Below the pieces are notes generated by a model, which did no database searches, was not told the DNA's origin, and was given only the letters and a program-made list of their open reading frames with translations. A stretch of DNA of 64,000 bases from Aradus depressus. Lineage: Eukaryota > Arthropoda > Insecta > Hemiptera > Aradidae. The DNA lies in NCBI GenBank assembly GCA_963662175.1, contig OY759227.1, positions 7,038,501 through 7,102,500 on the forward strand, given 5' to 3'. Shown one piece after another: positions 50,236 to 60,658 of the stretch (the stretch's first letter is position 1; each line of letters opens with the position of its first letter). Position numbers and translations under genes: made by a program.

Positions 50236-50435
50236 GGGAGTGGTGGGGGTGGGGGTCAAAGGTTGTCACAGATCCACCTCCACCTCCTCAAATCTGCTCC
50301 TCCTCCGAAACTCTGCTCCCCCCAGATCCCCCACCACCACATCTGCTCCTCAATTCTGCTCCTCCTCCTCCTCCTCCTCCTCCGAAACTCTGCTCCCCCA
50401 GATCCCCCACCACCACATCTGCTCCCCCCCTTTGG
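50222..50435. repeat. G-rich block followed by C/T-rich (CTC)n block
   Basis: At 50222-50262 the plus strand is G-rich with several runs of three to five G (quadruplex-capable). From about 50273 it switches to CCACCTCCACCTCC and CTCCTC repeats. A segment of about 95 bp built on CCGAAACTCTGCTCCCCC, with ACCACCACATCTGCTCC, occurs twice (50305 and 50383 regions). The open frames of about 100 residues here are low-complexity and not credible as genes. Confidence 0.75.
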
Positions 50436-50649
50436 GTGGTGCCAGAACCGGCCTTTATACTCTACTGACCGACTCTACTTTGAGAGTCCTAAATTTACCT
50501 ATTCTCAATTTTTATTCACCTAGGGCAGGGGTCTTTAACGAGTACCTGACATCGTACAGGCTCGGGACCATAGCTTAACGTCCCATCCGAAGAACAACGT
50601 TCGGACGTTATAACTCCGTGCAATTTGGTCCTACAATTATAATTCAATT

Positions 50650-50847
50650 TGGAACAAAAAAAACTTAATGTGCAGACTTTAGTCGCATGGTCTCACCCTG
50701 GGTTGGCGGGGTTCGAATCCTGACCGGGAGTGAGTTTTATTTCTTAGATAGAACTCCCTCCCAGGGCCTTCGATGTCGTAAATAACTAGATAACACAGTA
50801 ACATGGCTAATATGCATCGAACATAATGCAAAAAAAAAAAAAAAAAA
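50650..50847 (+). repeat. SINE-like fragment 2 with A-box, exact B-box and poly(A)
   Basis: TAGTCGCATGG at 50680-50690 fits the pol III A-box at 10 of 11 positions. GGTTCGAATCC at 50710-50720 is an exact B-box. The A-to-B distance (30 bp start to start) is shorter than in a tRNA gene. An 18-base A-run ends the element at 50847. The segment after the B-box (GAATCCTGACCGGG, then GTTTTATTTCTTAG) matches SINE-like fragment 1, so the two probably belong to one family. Confidence 0.5.
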
Positions 50848-53585
50848 CGTTTTCCACTGTTGTATAATACGTATAGATAATATAAATATTATAATAAGTT
50901 GCAATATTGCCATAAAAAATAAGCTACGAGAACTATAGATTTTGATGAAGTCATTCACGACTTCGCAGCTATAAAAGCTAGGAGAAAAAAATTGTTATTT
51001 TCGTTTTATTAAAATTTGTTAGAATAATTGAAAATATAATAGAATAAGAAGCTTCTGGATGAATTTTTGCATTTTATTGTGTTATTATTATTATAAAACC
51101 TAATCATTTCAATTTTTATTATCTTCTTATTACAAATATTCAATTGAATCGATCATTTCAAAAACTGAAAGAGTTATTACTAAGCAAACGTCAGAAAATA
51201 TGAGATGATATGCGGCATGCAACGGATAGATAGTGAACCGCTCGACTGATCTGGCTGAAATTTACTTAACAAAAACCGAATGTATAAGGTATATAATAAA
51301 CATGAAAACTGTAAGAGGCAGAAATATGCAATAATATAACAGTATGGTCACATAATTTCAAAATCAGTAGAATCCATCCATTAATGTTTTGACAAAAAAA
51401 AAACTTTAGAAATTCGTTTCATATTAAATAAAGGTACTTAATAAAGAACACTTTTTGTAAGAACCACTTTTTTCGAAAGGACTAACCATTTTCGAGTAAA
51501 TTAAGCAAAGATCTAACAATACGGTTATCTGGTATGTATCTCGCAAACCGAGCGTCCTACGAAAAATTGTATTTCATATGAAATATGTCTTTCAATTTTC
51601 TCTAGAACCTGGCAATATGACCTCGTAGTTAAAGCCTGGGCATGAGTCATAATAACTAACTGCACTTAATAAGTTGCTTAAAGTTACTAACCGGGCAAAA
51701 AAAAAAATATATATTCCTTATTGCGCTTGCCTATTTTGTCTCCTGTGATGTAAAACATTTACACACATTAAGATTATTAATATATTACAAAATCAATTAT
51801 TATTATTATTTGTATAAAAACAGCTGTTAGGAGTGAAGTAACTTAAATAGTGAATAAATATACAAAGATGGACTGGTCGCATTTTGTTTTTAAAACGAAA
51901 TGTGAACAACCAAATAATTGAGAACAAAAGACGACTATCAGCTGTTTTAAATAGTCAAGAACAGTTGATGTTGTATTGTGGACGTTGACATTCTAGAGAG
52001 AGTTGTTTTTAGAGTTAAGGTAGTGAACCAGTCTGAGTGAGAGAAGATGTAGAGGAGATGTAGGAGTGAAAATAGTAACTTTGGAAATACGTAGAAGAGA
52101 AAAGGTACTTTTTATTTACATGATGTATATATGCCCAAAATATAAAAGAATTATAAAATAGTGGCCACTATAAAACAGAAAAAAGACTGATATAGTTTTA
52201 AGTAGTTTGTAAGATTTCTTTTTGTAAATAATTTCATTTTTTTTTATTTCCAATCTTAGTTATTCAATTCATAATGTAGGTTAAAAAAAAATAAACCCAA
52301 TATTAGTTCTCTTATTCTATGCTATTTACTTTCCCTGTGGGCAAAGTAAGATAATTTATAACTTTGAAACAGTTTAACATTTTTGAAATTTAGGAAAACA
52401 AGATGGCATCTCTTTAGTAAATTTAGAAGAAATCCAATTGAAATAATTATTAGTTTAATTTTTTTTAAATAGGTGCACTTTATTCAAAATTGCATGTCTT
52501 GAACTTACGATATATTTTTTTTAGGGCCCTTTTCTGAAATTACTGTAAAAATCAAAATTTGGTAGACTACCAGCTATAATTTCTACAGGAAATGTGGTAA
52601 TTTTATTGTTTCTTTAATTATATTTAATATTTATTATTTCAATTATTTTAATTTTTATTTTGCATATTAATTACCACACTCCATGCCTCGCCACTGCTGA
52701 GAATAGTGCTAGAAAGTAATTTTATCTATTCGGGATATCATTACCCGACCGTGGTATCTACTAATTGGGGATTATTCGGGTCTGTTGGATGTTGATGTTA
52801 GAGAAGTGCAGGTTGGGTACATACAATGCACAGACCTCAAGAATGCAATGCCACGCTCCCTATGATCTATGGTTCCCAAGTTGGCCTTTCAGTACGTTAC
52901 ATTTATCCGCATCAGTTGTGCTCAGCACTCTATCCCACATATTGTTCTGTCTTTTGTACCTTGACTCTTACCTATCTATCTAATCTAATTTCAATTTTAA
53001 AGTTTGTCTTTTTTTTTTTTTCACTTTCCCAACTTTACAAGGTACAGGGGAAGTTATATAATCGGTGAAGAATTCGATGTTGATACCAGGAGGAAAGAAG
53101 ACTATAATAACCAAACATTGCTCTTCTCTTTTTGAAAAAGTATAATTCATAAAGGAATTCATTTTTTTTTTTTAATGTCCTTCCTCACTTCTTGAAGTCA
53201 ATATATACAATAAAAAAATGTAAACATCAACTAAAAATGTTTATGTTAGAGGAAACCCTTTACATGGAAACGGAATTTTATTCTCACTGTTCAAAAAGAA
53301 TAATATAATCACAATAAAGAATCGTGTTTCATATCCAAAAACATTATTTGATACAAATATATCATTTTTATTTTTTGGGCAGAGTTCCTCCACACCTTAA
53401 AGTTCAGTAGAATGTACATTATTGTTTTATTTATTCATTTATAATTTTTTATTTATTCATTTATTTATGTTTTATTTATTTATTTATATTTTTTTATTTA
53501 TTCATTTATACTTGAATATGTAGTGTACATGAAATATATGTATATTTTTTTTATATAGGTAATGTTATAGTTGGGACATTGGGAC
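50848..53585. other. AT-rich unassigned sequence
   Basis: I see no supportable gene. Open frames are short and have the composition of AT-rich noise. Visible low-complexity tracts include T-runs near 53010 and 53165 and (TTTA)n-like repeats at about 53425-53515. A small near-palindrome with a CATTTTGTTTT arm lies at about 51888-51912. Confidence 0.6.
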
Positions 53586-53616
53586 CTGATGAAGGGACCT
53601 AAGAACGTCCCGAAAC
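53586..53616 (+). other. Hammerhead-ribozyme-like core motif
   Basis: CTGATGA (53586-53592) is followed by a 5 bp stem, GGGAC (53594-53598) with GTCCC (53607-53611), and then GAAAC (53612-53616). This is the conserved order CUGAUGA, stem II, GAAA of a hammerhead ribozyme. I cannot find a convincing stem I with a cleavage site upstream: the preceding bases GGGACATTGGGAC do not self-pair. Such cores are known in Penelope-like retroelements. I read this as a possible decayed remnant of one, not as an active ribozyme. Confidence 0.3.
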
Positions 53617-54229
53617 CTCATTGTGATAAAGACACTTCCAGAAGATTTTTTTGAAAAATAGTTATCTTAATTTTTATTAAATTTAAAAATGTGTCTACTT
53701 ATTATAAATGTTTCTATATATTAATTTTTTTTATACTCCTATATTTTTAAGTATTTATTTATTCAGATTTTATTAATTTCATTTTACTTTTTTTTAGTAG
53801 TTTTGTTATTACCTACTACTAATCATAGGTGTGTTGGACTCAAGTAGTTATAAATCTAATTTATAAGCTATCTTAATGTATAAATTCTTTTGGCGTATCC
53901 AATTACCATGTATTGGTCTAACGGATATAAATTTATAATTATTACGTAACCGGAGGTTATCAAAAAATGTGAATAATTTCATATTATTCTAGTATAATGT
54001 GAAAGCTAATGTTGGAGAGGTTGCGAAAAGTCCTATCCTAACACACTTGTTTTTACTCAGAGAAAACTTTGTAACAAAAGCGATGTCTGAGTGATCCATC
54101 ACTTTGTTTGAATAACAAAAAACAAGAGACAAGAAAGGTTTCGGCTCTACTAGCTTTTAATCGTTAAGAAAGGTTTGGTTCATAAAAGGTAGAATGGAAA
54201 TTATTTATATTGAATTGCAATTTTTTCAG

Positions 54230-54561
54230 AAAAAATACCGGCTATGCAACCTTTTGAAGACTGTCGACAATATCGGTGTGTAATTATAAGATACTACTCA
54301 TGCGAGGAAGGGCGACCAATTTGTCATGGCTGTGCCAAGGACATTTCTCTCCAGCGTCTGTCTCCGACAAGTATTCATCTTACTTGTCACAAGGATGATG
54401 AAATTATCAATTATTATAAACATTTTGAATGTATATTTTGCAAATCAAATTTAATTGAAATTCATTCTGATGTTTTAAATTGGTGCAGTAAATGTGATTC
54501 AGAAATTGGCAAAATGCTAACAGATCGAGCCATCAAAGATAATTATACAATTATAGTATGA
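54230..54561 (+). CDS. Possible terminal exon encoding a cysteine-rich zinc-binding protein
   Basis: The frame encodes 105 residues from the ATG at 54244 and stays open upstream to 54230, immediately after a strong acceptor-like TTTTTTCAG (54221-54229). It could therefore be a last exon rather than a whole gene. Ten cysteines are present. They include pairs CHGC (residues 27-30), CIFC (63-66) and CSKC (81-84), the last two spaced like a zinc ribbon. The stop at 54559-54561 is followed at once by AATAAA (54563), a possible poly(A) signal. I do not recognise the family, and I find no upstream exon. The region around it has no other coding signal, so a chance frame or a decayed viral or transposon piece remains possible. 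The cysteine spacing argues mildly against chance. Confidence 0.35.
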
Positions 54562-54609
54562 AAATAAAAGCTATTAGCTATGTTCTCTTTTTATTTCATT
54601 CCTCTATCA

Positions 54610-54995
54610 ATCGAAGAAACAAAAATCAATTTTCCCAAATTTTCTTGCAGAATTTTAAAATAAATTTTATATCACTGTCTTTAGCTCGACGAGCTGCATA
54701 GAAAGACATTTTTCCCGAGACCAATTTCCCAAAATTTAATATTTTTCACAATTTGTATTAGAATGATTTTTTTTTTCTTCTCTTGCATCTCTAATGACCG
54801 CGACATTTAAAGAATAATTACCCTGTTACCCAATTCCTTCATTGGAGAAAAAAAAAGGCATTTTTCTCACATTTCCCGAAATGTTATCAAAATAAATTTT
54901 ATATCACCATCTTCAAATTTTCAAGATCTATATAGTCAAATTTTTTCCCATTCAAATATTCCAATATTTACCACTTTTCATATTTTGTACTGGGT
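54610..54995. repeat. Two diverged copies of a segment of about 160 bp
   Basis: AAAATAAATTTTATATCAC occurs near 54657 and a close match near 54890. Both are preceded by a TTTTCT and TTTCCC context and followed by a TTTTTCCC-type stretch. The copies lie roughly 230 bp apart and are too diverged to place exact ends. Confidence 0.5.
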
Positions 54996-55172
54996 AACGG
55001 TTCAGATCTAATTAACATGTCATCATTAGAGAGAGAAAACGGAAGACAGAGATGGACTGAGGAGTGGGGGGTGTTTTCAGTATAAGCCAATATTGGAGGA
55101 GATGAGCTCCATAGGAATATCCATTGATTTGTCGTTGGAGGGGTGGCTCCGAGCTCACCCTACCTTATCACC

Positions 55173-55676
55173 CTACTCATATACGTTTCCCCGTTCAAAT
55201 TGGTCTCTACTAGCTCTTTGATCCCCTAACTGATTACCCCCTCTTGAAATTTCCCCTGACTGATTTTCTCCCCCAAATATTCTGTCCCTATTTCGATTGT
55301 CCCTAAACTTCCGCGGTCCCCTAATTTTGGCTGCCCCAACCCGGTCTAAAACGTCAATAAAATTCGAAATTGTTTTTACCCCTTGATAGATAATAATATT
55401 TTCAACCTCCTCATCAAAATGGTTCGCAACAGTTTTGCATATGAATTCCTCAGTCAGAGGATTTTGGCATTCTCGCGCCCTTATAACAAAATTCGTAAAA
55501 TATTCTTGGGGTGACAAATTCCCAGACGTCTGGAAATATGACCCTTGTCCTAATTCTCCCAATACCACGGCGTCATATGATGGTCCACAGAAACGTTCCC
55601 TAAAACTATTCTGATATTCCCCTAAAGTTCTTATTTTATGGCTATGAATTTTCCAATGGATCAGAGCATCCCCTAG
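55173..55676 (-). pseudogene. Retrotransposon Gag-like fragment
   Basis: On the minus strand the frame is open from 55676 to the stop at 55173-55175, about 167 codons with no clear own start. The motif WKIHSHKIRTLGEYQNSF and the later SPQEYFTNFVIRAREC fit the capsid-type Gag pattern of Ty3-like elements: a Trp, a Tyr-x-x-x-Phe block, then a helical region with Phe-x-x-x-Val. The last 50 residues are rich in Arg, Gly, Asn and Gln, as in a nucleic-acid-binding tail, but no CCHC knuckle is seen. No protease or RT follows within the next 500 bp on that strand. It is an isolated, truncated relic. It lies in the opposite orientation to the LTR units at 56735-60124 and probably belongs to another element. 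Confidence 0.45.
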
Positions 55677-56734
55677 TTATTTGAATCACTGAGATTATTA
55701 AATAAAAACAAATTCGACAAAACTCTCTTGGTGACTAAAAAAAAATTGTTCAACTTCACCCGAATCCGTGGAAAAATGTGCAGTCGATTCCGCCAGAAAG
55801 ATCGAGGACATTTTAGGGTTGAATGATGGCTTCAACCGCTCCTTTAGCGTTGGGATACCCACGTCATGGTAGAGGTGGACTGGAATTCATAAAACATAGA
55901 TACAGGAAAATGGATGTTCAAAAGATGAATTTGGTGAGATGAATATGGAAGTCTTTTACCGGAGAAATAGCTGAAGGTTCATAATGCAAATGGCGGATGA
56001 TTGAATGTCAATTAGATTAAGAATATGAAGCGCATAGGTGGTCCGTGGATCCAGCTTGCGTTAAAAAAAAAAAGGGAGGACACTTGTTTGGACAAAACTT
56101 TTTGAGTAATTGTAAGTCTTGAAGAGAAGCCCACTCCAACACACTATCTCTTCTGGACCTGACAAGCAACTGACGATCTGAGCCTGTCCATCTGGAACGT
56201 TCTAGAAGGTTCGAAAACAAATGAAGTTAGCGGATGATAATGGAGGTGCATTTTCGCTGCCAGTGTTGTATATTTTTAAGGAATATTCTTCTGGCGTACT
56301 GTATACTTCTCTTTTCTATTTTTTCATTATCCACAATTAAGTTTGGGTGATAGAAATTCATCTCAGATGGAATTGAGCATACAAAAATAAAAGGTAACAT
56401 TCTTGAAATATATGGCGAGGACGAAATGTCTGAGAAACAAGGCAGGTTTCATCCGGGTTATCCTTGTTATTATTGTCTATTTATATTTTTCGCACAAACA
56501 CTAATTCACAAGGTTTTTGAAACTGTTTTGTCACCAAGAGACACAAAACAACAATATTTACACAATATACATATTTTTCATCGTCCATTTTCTACTTATT
56601 ACAGTACAAACTTTAAGCAAGTATGTTATTATTGAAAATTCTACTTGCATTATATAATTCACGTCTGTCTGGTTAGTACTATTTTGTGTCTTACTTTCAA
56701 TGGAAAATTATTAGATAGTTGATGATCTATATAT
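55677..56734. other. Unassigned sequence between Gag relic and LTR unit
   Basis: I see no gene. The frames of 60-70 residues have no recognisable content. An inverted pair TGTTTTGT / ACAAAACA lies at about 56525-56550. Part of this stretch may belong to the element that supplied the Gag fragment. Confidence 0.5.
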
Positions 56735-57648
56735 TGTGACGTGTAGAATGGGTGGGGGGGGGGGGGGAGGGGGGGTCACAAAGAATAAAAGAAATTGTTA
56801 TTCTTTATAAAAATAGTAGAAAAAAATAGTAAGTACAAATAAATAAAAATGTACATCTTGGCAAAAGATATTAAAAGTAAAAAAAAAATTTGATTAACTG
56901 TAAAAGAAAAGACAAACCTGATGACATTTGGTGGGGGAAAACATGGCGAGAAGGGCAGAAGAAGCCGATTCATGGTACTAGGGTTTTGTAGGATCTTGGA
57001 GGAGGTGTGGTGTGATTTAGAGGATCTTGGAGGAGGTGTAGTCTGTTTTTGGAGGAACTTGGAGGAGGTGTCGTTTGTTTTGAAGAGCGTAGAAGGAGGG
57101 TGTATGTTTAAGAAGAGCGAGGAAGAAGGTCCGGCGGAGAGTATCTCAAAGAAGATGGAAGATAGCACATTTATATGAAGGAGTGTCGTGGAAGAAGAAG
57201 AAAGAAAAATCCCGAGAAGGTTAAATTTTATATATGGAAGGAAGAAAAGGCTGAGAAAAAAGTGACGAAGAAGGAAAGATACAAAAGAGGATATAGGATG
57301 CCGTGAGTTGCCAGAAATTTTATAATCCATATTTATAACCATATAGTTTTTTGTCATTTGCCAAGAGTACATTTTTTTGTCTAAATTAACTTATAAGAGG
57401 TTTATTCAATCTATTGTAAAAAAATTAATTTGTTCACTAACCCATTAACCTTTTTTTTAAAATCATTTATAAAAAAAGAAAATAAAAATATATAACTTAT
57501 AAAACATTGTGATTTAAAAATTTAGTTATCATTTTCCTTTATTTTCACCAAAGCACTCTAAATAAGAAAAAGGATGCCACCCCTGTTTTTTTAGATTTAT
57601 GAATTAAAGAAGGAAACTAATAAATTCAATGAATAATTTGCTGTCTCA
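56735..57648 (+). mobile_element. LTR of a non-coding retroelement, copy 1 (914 bp)
   Basis: The repeat starts TGTGACGTG and ends CTGTCTCA, the TG...CA termini usual for LTRs. It is followed after one base by a primer-binding site. A second copy of nearly the same length lies at 57986-58898. An interrupted G-run occurs at 56749-56775. Three tandem versions of a segment around GGAGGATCTTGGAGGAGGTG lie near 56990-57075. A 198-residue antisense frame exists, but it follows from the purine bias and is not taken as a gene. Confidence 0.8.
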
Positions 57649-57985
57649 TTGGCGCCCAACGTGGGGCCTTTGCTAAAAAAAGAAACAACGTAAATTCATA
57701 GAAGCATTAGCTGTCTCAATATATATAAAGTCACGGAAGGAAGGCTTCACTAATTTTCTCATTCTGACAAATATAATTTGTGGCAACTCCACAAAAGAGA
57801 CAGGTAAAAAAAAATAATGTGAAATGAGAATGTCAACTTTTGATATCTCTACAGCATATTTAATCTTTATTAAAAAAAATGTTTCGGTCCCTCAGTTATT
57901 TATTGAATAAAGAATACAAAATAAATAAAAAACAAGAAATTCTCCTATACAAGGAATGCCATAATGATAGGTTTATTATTGATTG
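57649..57985 (+). mobile_element. Non-coding internal region, copy 1 (337 bp)
   Basis: It joins LTR copy 1 to LTR copy 2. It holds the primer-binding site, a leader of about 60 bp, and a 262 bp segment (57724-57985) that recurs at 59857-60124. No gag or pol is present. No clear polypurine tract is seen right before LTR copy 2. The unit therefore looks like a TRIM- or LARD-style non-autonomous element that depends on proteins from elsewhere. Confidence 0.65.
57650..57667 (+). other. Primer-binding site, tRNA-Lys type, copy 1
   Basis: TGGCGCCCAACGTGGGGC is the known complement of the 3' end of tRNA-Lys1,2, used to prime minus-strand synthesis in many LTR elements and retroviruses. It sits one base after the LTR end, as expected. 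Confidence 0.85.
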
Positions 57986-58000
57986 TGTGACGTGTACAAT

Positions 58001-58034
<34 letters not shown>

Positions 58035-58898
58035 CACAAAGAATAAAAGAAATTGTTATTCTTTATAAAAATAGTAGAAAAAAATAGTAAGTACAAATAA
58101 ATAAAAATGTACATCTTGGCAAAAGATATTAAAAGTAAAAAAAAAAAAATTTGATTAACTGTAAAAGAAAAGACAAACCTGATGACATTTGGTGGGGGAA
58201 AACATGGCGAGAAGGGCAGAAGAAGCCGACTCGTGGTAGTAGGGTTTTGTAGGATCTTGGAGGAGGTGTGGTGTGATTTAGAGGATCTTGGAGGAGGTGT
58301 AGTCTGTTTTTGGAGGAACTTGGAGGAAGTGTCGTGTGTTTTGAAGAGCGTAGAAGGAGGGTGTATGTTTAAGAAGAGCGAGGAAGAAGGTCCGGCGGAG
58401 AGTATCCCCGAGAAGATGGAAGATAGCACATTTATATGAAGGAGTGTCGTGGAAGAATAAGAAAGAAAAATCCCGAGAAGGTTAAATTTTATATATGGAA
58501 GGAAGAAAAGGCTGAGAAGAAAGTGACGAAGAAGGAAAGATACAAAAGAGGATATAGGATGCCGTGAGTTGCCAGAAATTTTATAATCCATATTTATAAA
58601 ATTCATTTGCCAAGAATACATTTTTTTGTCTAAATTAACTTATAAGAGGTTTATTCAATCTATTGTAAAAAAATTAATTTGTTCACTAACCCATTAACCT
58701 TTTTTTTAAAATAATTTATAAAAAAAAGAAAATAAAAATATATAACTTATAAAACATTGTGATTTAAAAATTTAGTTATCATTTTCCTTTATTTTCACCA
58801 AAACACTCTAAATAAGAAAAAGGATGCCACCCCTGTTTTTTTAGATTTATGAATTAAAGAAGGAAACTAATAAATTCAATGAATAATTTGCTGTCTCA
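57986..58898 (+). mobile_element. LTR of a non-coding retroelement, copy 2 (913 bp)
   Basis: Near-identical to copy 1 by eye, with the same termini and internal GGAGGATCTTGG tandem. Its G-run (58001-58033) is 33 uninterrupted G residues, flanked by TGTGAC before and GTCACA after. Confidence 0.8.
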
Positions 58899-58899
58899 T

Positions 58900-58917
58900 T
58901 GGCGCCCAACGTGGGGC
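58900..58917 (+). other. Primer-binding site, tRNA-Lys type, copy 2
   Basis: The same 18 bases as at 57650-57667, again one base after the LTR end. Confidence 0.85.
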
Positions 58918-58974
58918 CTTTGCTTAAAAAAGAAACAACGTAAATTCATAGAAGCATTAGCTGTCTCAATATAT

Positions 58975-59856
58975 TGTTACGTTCTATTCATTGAGACTTT
59001 CTACGAAAAATATAAATACTTATTTTGTTCTAGTCACATGCACAGACCACAACCTCAGGGTTCTTTTTATTGGAATGATTATGGGTGAAAAGTGATATCA
59101 TAAAAAATAAGCAAGATATTTAAACTTTTAAAATCCATATTTTAATTTAATTTCCTTTTTTTTTTAGTTATTAAGACAAGCTTACAATTATTTTTTATTC
59201 AACCGTATTATATTTTTTATAAAATATACAAATTGTTAAATGGAAACTGCGCATTGATTAGCTTACTTGCTGTATACTTTCATTGATGAGATGATTTTGG
59301 CTTCTTAATGATCGAGTTCCATGTGGGTACCTCCACGTTGGTCTCATAAGCTCATCCTCATGGCTTCATTTATACTTTTGTAACGTATTCCGTGTAGCCA
59401 TCATCAACTTCATTACTGAGCATATCTTTTTCCTGTCCCATCGACTTTATCCCTCATCAACTCATCACCACTCACTCCATATCTTCACTTGTTTATTATT
59501 TTTTTTGCGCATAGAGAGAGATCACTACCTCCTCTCTCACTTTATCACATACGACTCCATTGTTTTTAGTACCATGGTTCTCCAGATTATATAATACCTA
59601 ATCAGCATATCATTATAAATTTATTTAAAATTTACTTAGCTCCGATATTTTTATTTATTTTTTTTATTTATTGTGAATTTATGAGTTTTTAATCTAATTA
59701 TCATCAACATGTGGTATCGATTAACTTTTTTAGTCAATCGATATCACTTTTTTTTTAAATCAATTATATTACTACATACCAAATAGATTCACCCCCCCTA
59801 AATTTATTATTTAAAACCATAAAGTAATGTAGTTGTCAAAACGACACACTACAACA
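58975..59856. mobile_element. LTR-like insertion (882 bp) inside the second internal region
   Basis: Comparison with the unbroken copy at 57715-57730 defines both ends. The insert starts TGTTACG and ends CTACAACA, giving the TGTT...AACA termini of a solo LTR such as those of BEL/Pao elements. The target is an AT dinucleotide run, so the target duplication is ambiguous (at most ATAT after a 2 bp slip). No coding frame of note is inside. A non-LTR origin remains possible. Confidence 0.45.
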
Positions 59857-60124
59857 TATAAAGTCACGGAAGGAAGGCTTCACTAATTTGCTCATTCTGA
59901 CAAATATAATTTGTGGCAACTCCACAAAAGAGACAGGTAAAAAAAAAAAAGTGAAATGAGAATGTCAACTTTTAATATCTCTACAGCATATTTAATCTTT
60001 ATTAAAAAAAAATGTTTCGGTCCCTCTATGCGAGTTATTTATTGATTAAAGAATACAAAATAAATAAAAAACAAGAAATTCTCCTACACAAGGAATGCCA
60101 TAATGATAGGTTTATTATTGATTG

Positions 60125-60308
60125 CAATTATTTATATAAACTAAGTTGACCAAATGGAGGATGTCATAATGAAAGGTAAATATTAGTTATGTTGATTAAA
60201 TTGATAATAATAAACAAAAAAGAAAACTTTGAATTTAAAAAAATGATGTTTAATTAATTCTATAATTTCAAAAAATAAAATAATTCATCGTATGTTTGAT
60301 TGAAGCTC
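60125..60308. other. AT-rich spacer before LINE tail
   Basis: No gene is seen. AATGCCATAATGATAGG of the preceding element is echoed weakly by GATGTCATAATGAAAGG near 60163, perhaps an old duplication. Confidence 0.4.
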
Positions 60309-60658
60309 TTTTTTTTTTTTTTTTGGCTCTTATTCATAAAGATGCAACTGTTGCTAGGGGGCAACAACCAGCATCTATGTTGGTAGGTATGGAGACGTTG
60401 GCGTGAATGGCATGTGAGAGGAAGGCCACCCAGTGGTAGGTCCTCGGGACGAAAATTTATATTAATTATAAGGACAAGGGGAAAAAAAAAAGAAATAAAA
60501 AAAAATAATAATAATAATAATAATTAAAAAAATAAAAATAAATAAATAAAAAGGAATTGAAAGACAACTTTGATGGAATGGGTAAGAGAGATGATAAAAG
60601 TGAAGGAAAATAATGTAAAAGAATAAAAAAAAATAAAAATATTAAGAACGAATAGGAA

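Larger units (their letters stand above)
58899..60124 (+). mobile_element. Internal region, copy 2, split by an insertion; no third LTR
   Basis: The leader (58899-58974) and the distal segment (59857-60124) match copy 1 but are separated by 882 bp. Where copy 1 continues into an LTR, this copy runs into unrelated sequence at 60125. The tandem therefore reads LTR, internal, LTR, internal and then stops. Confidence 0.7.

Noticed and set aside
50187..50578. Overlapping frames of 93-112 residues in the CTC-rich block
   Set aside because: All three frames are open for the same compositional reason and encode Pro, Ser or Leu runs.
49735..50730. Functional tRNA genes at the two B-boxes
   Set aside because: The A-to-B distance is too short, the T-arm pairs poorly and no acceptor stem or anticodon arm forms. 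SINE remnants explain the data better.
52765..53162. Open frames of 60-80 residues near 52.8-53.1 kb
   Set aside because: They overlap one another on both strands, contain T- or K-runs and show no domain or splice context.
56776..58621. Antisense frames of 198 and 195 residues in the two LTRs
   Set aside because: They are copies of one another because the LTR is duplicated. The sense strand is purine-rich, which removes stops on the other strand, and the residues are low-complexity Ser/Phe/Leu.
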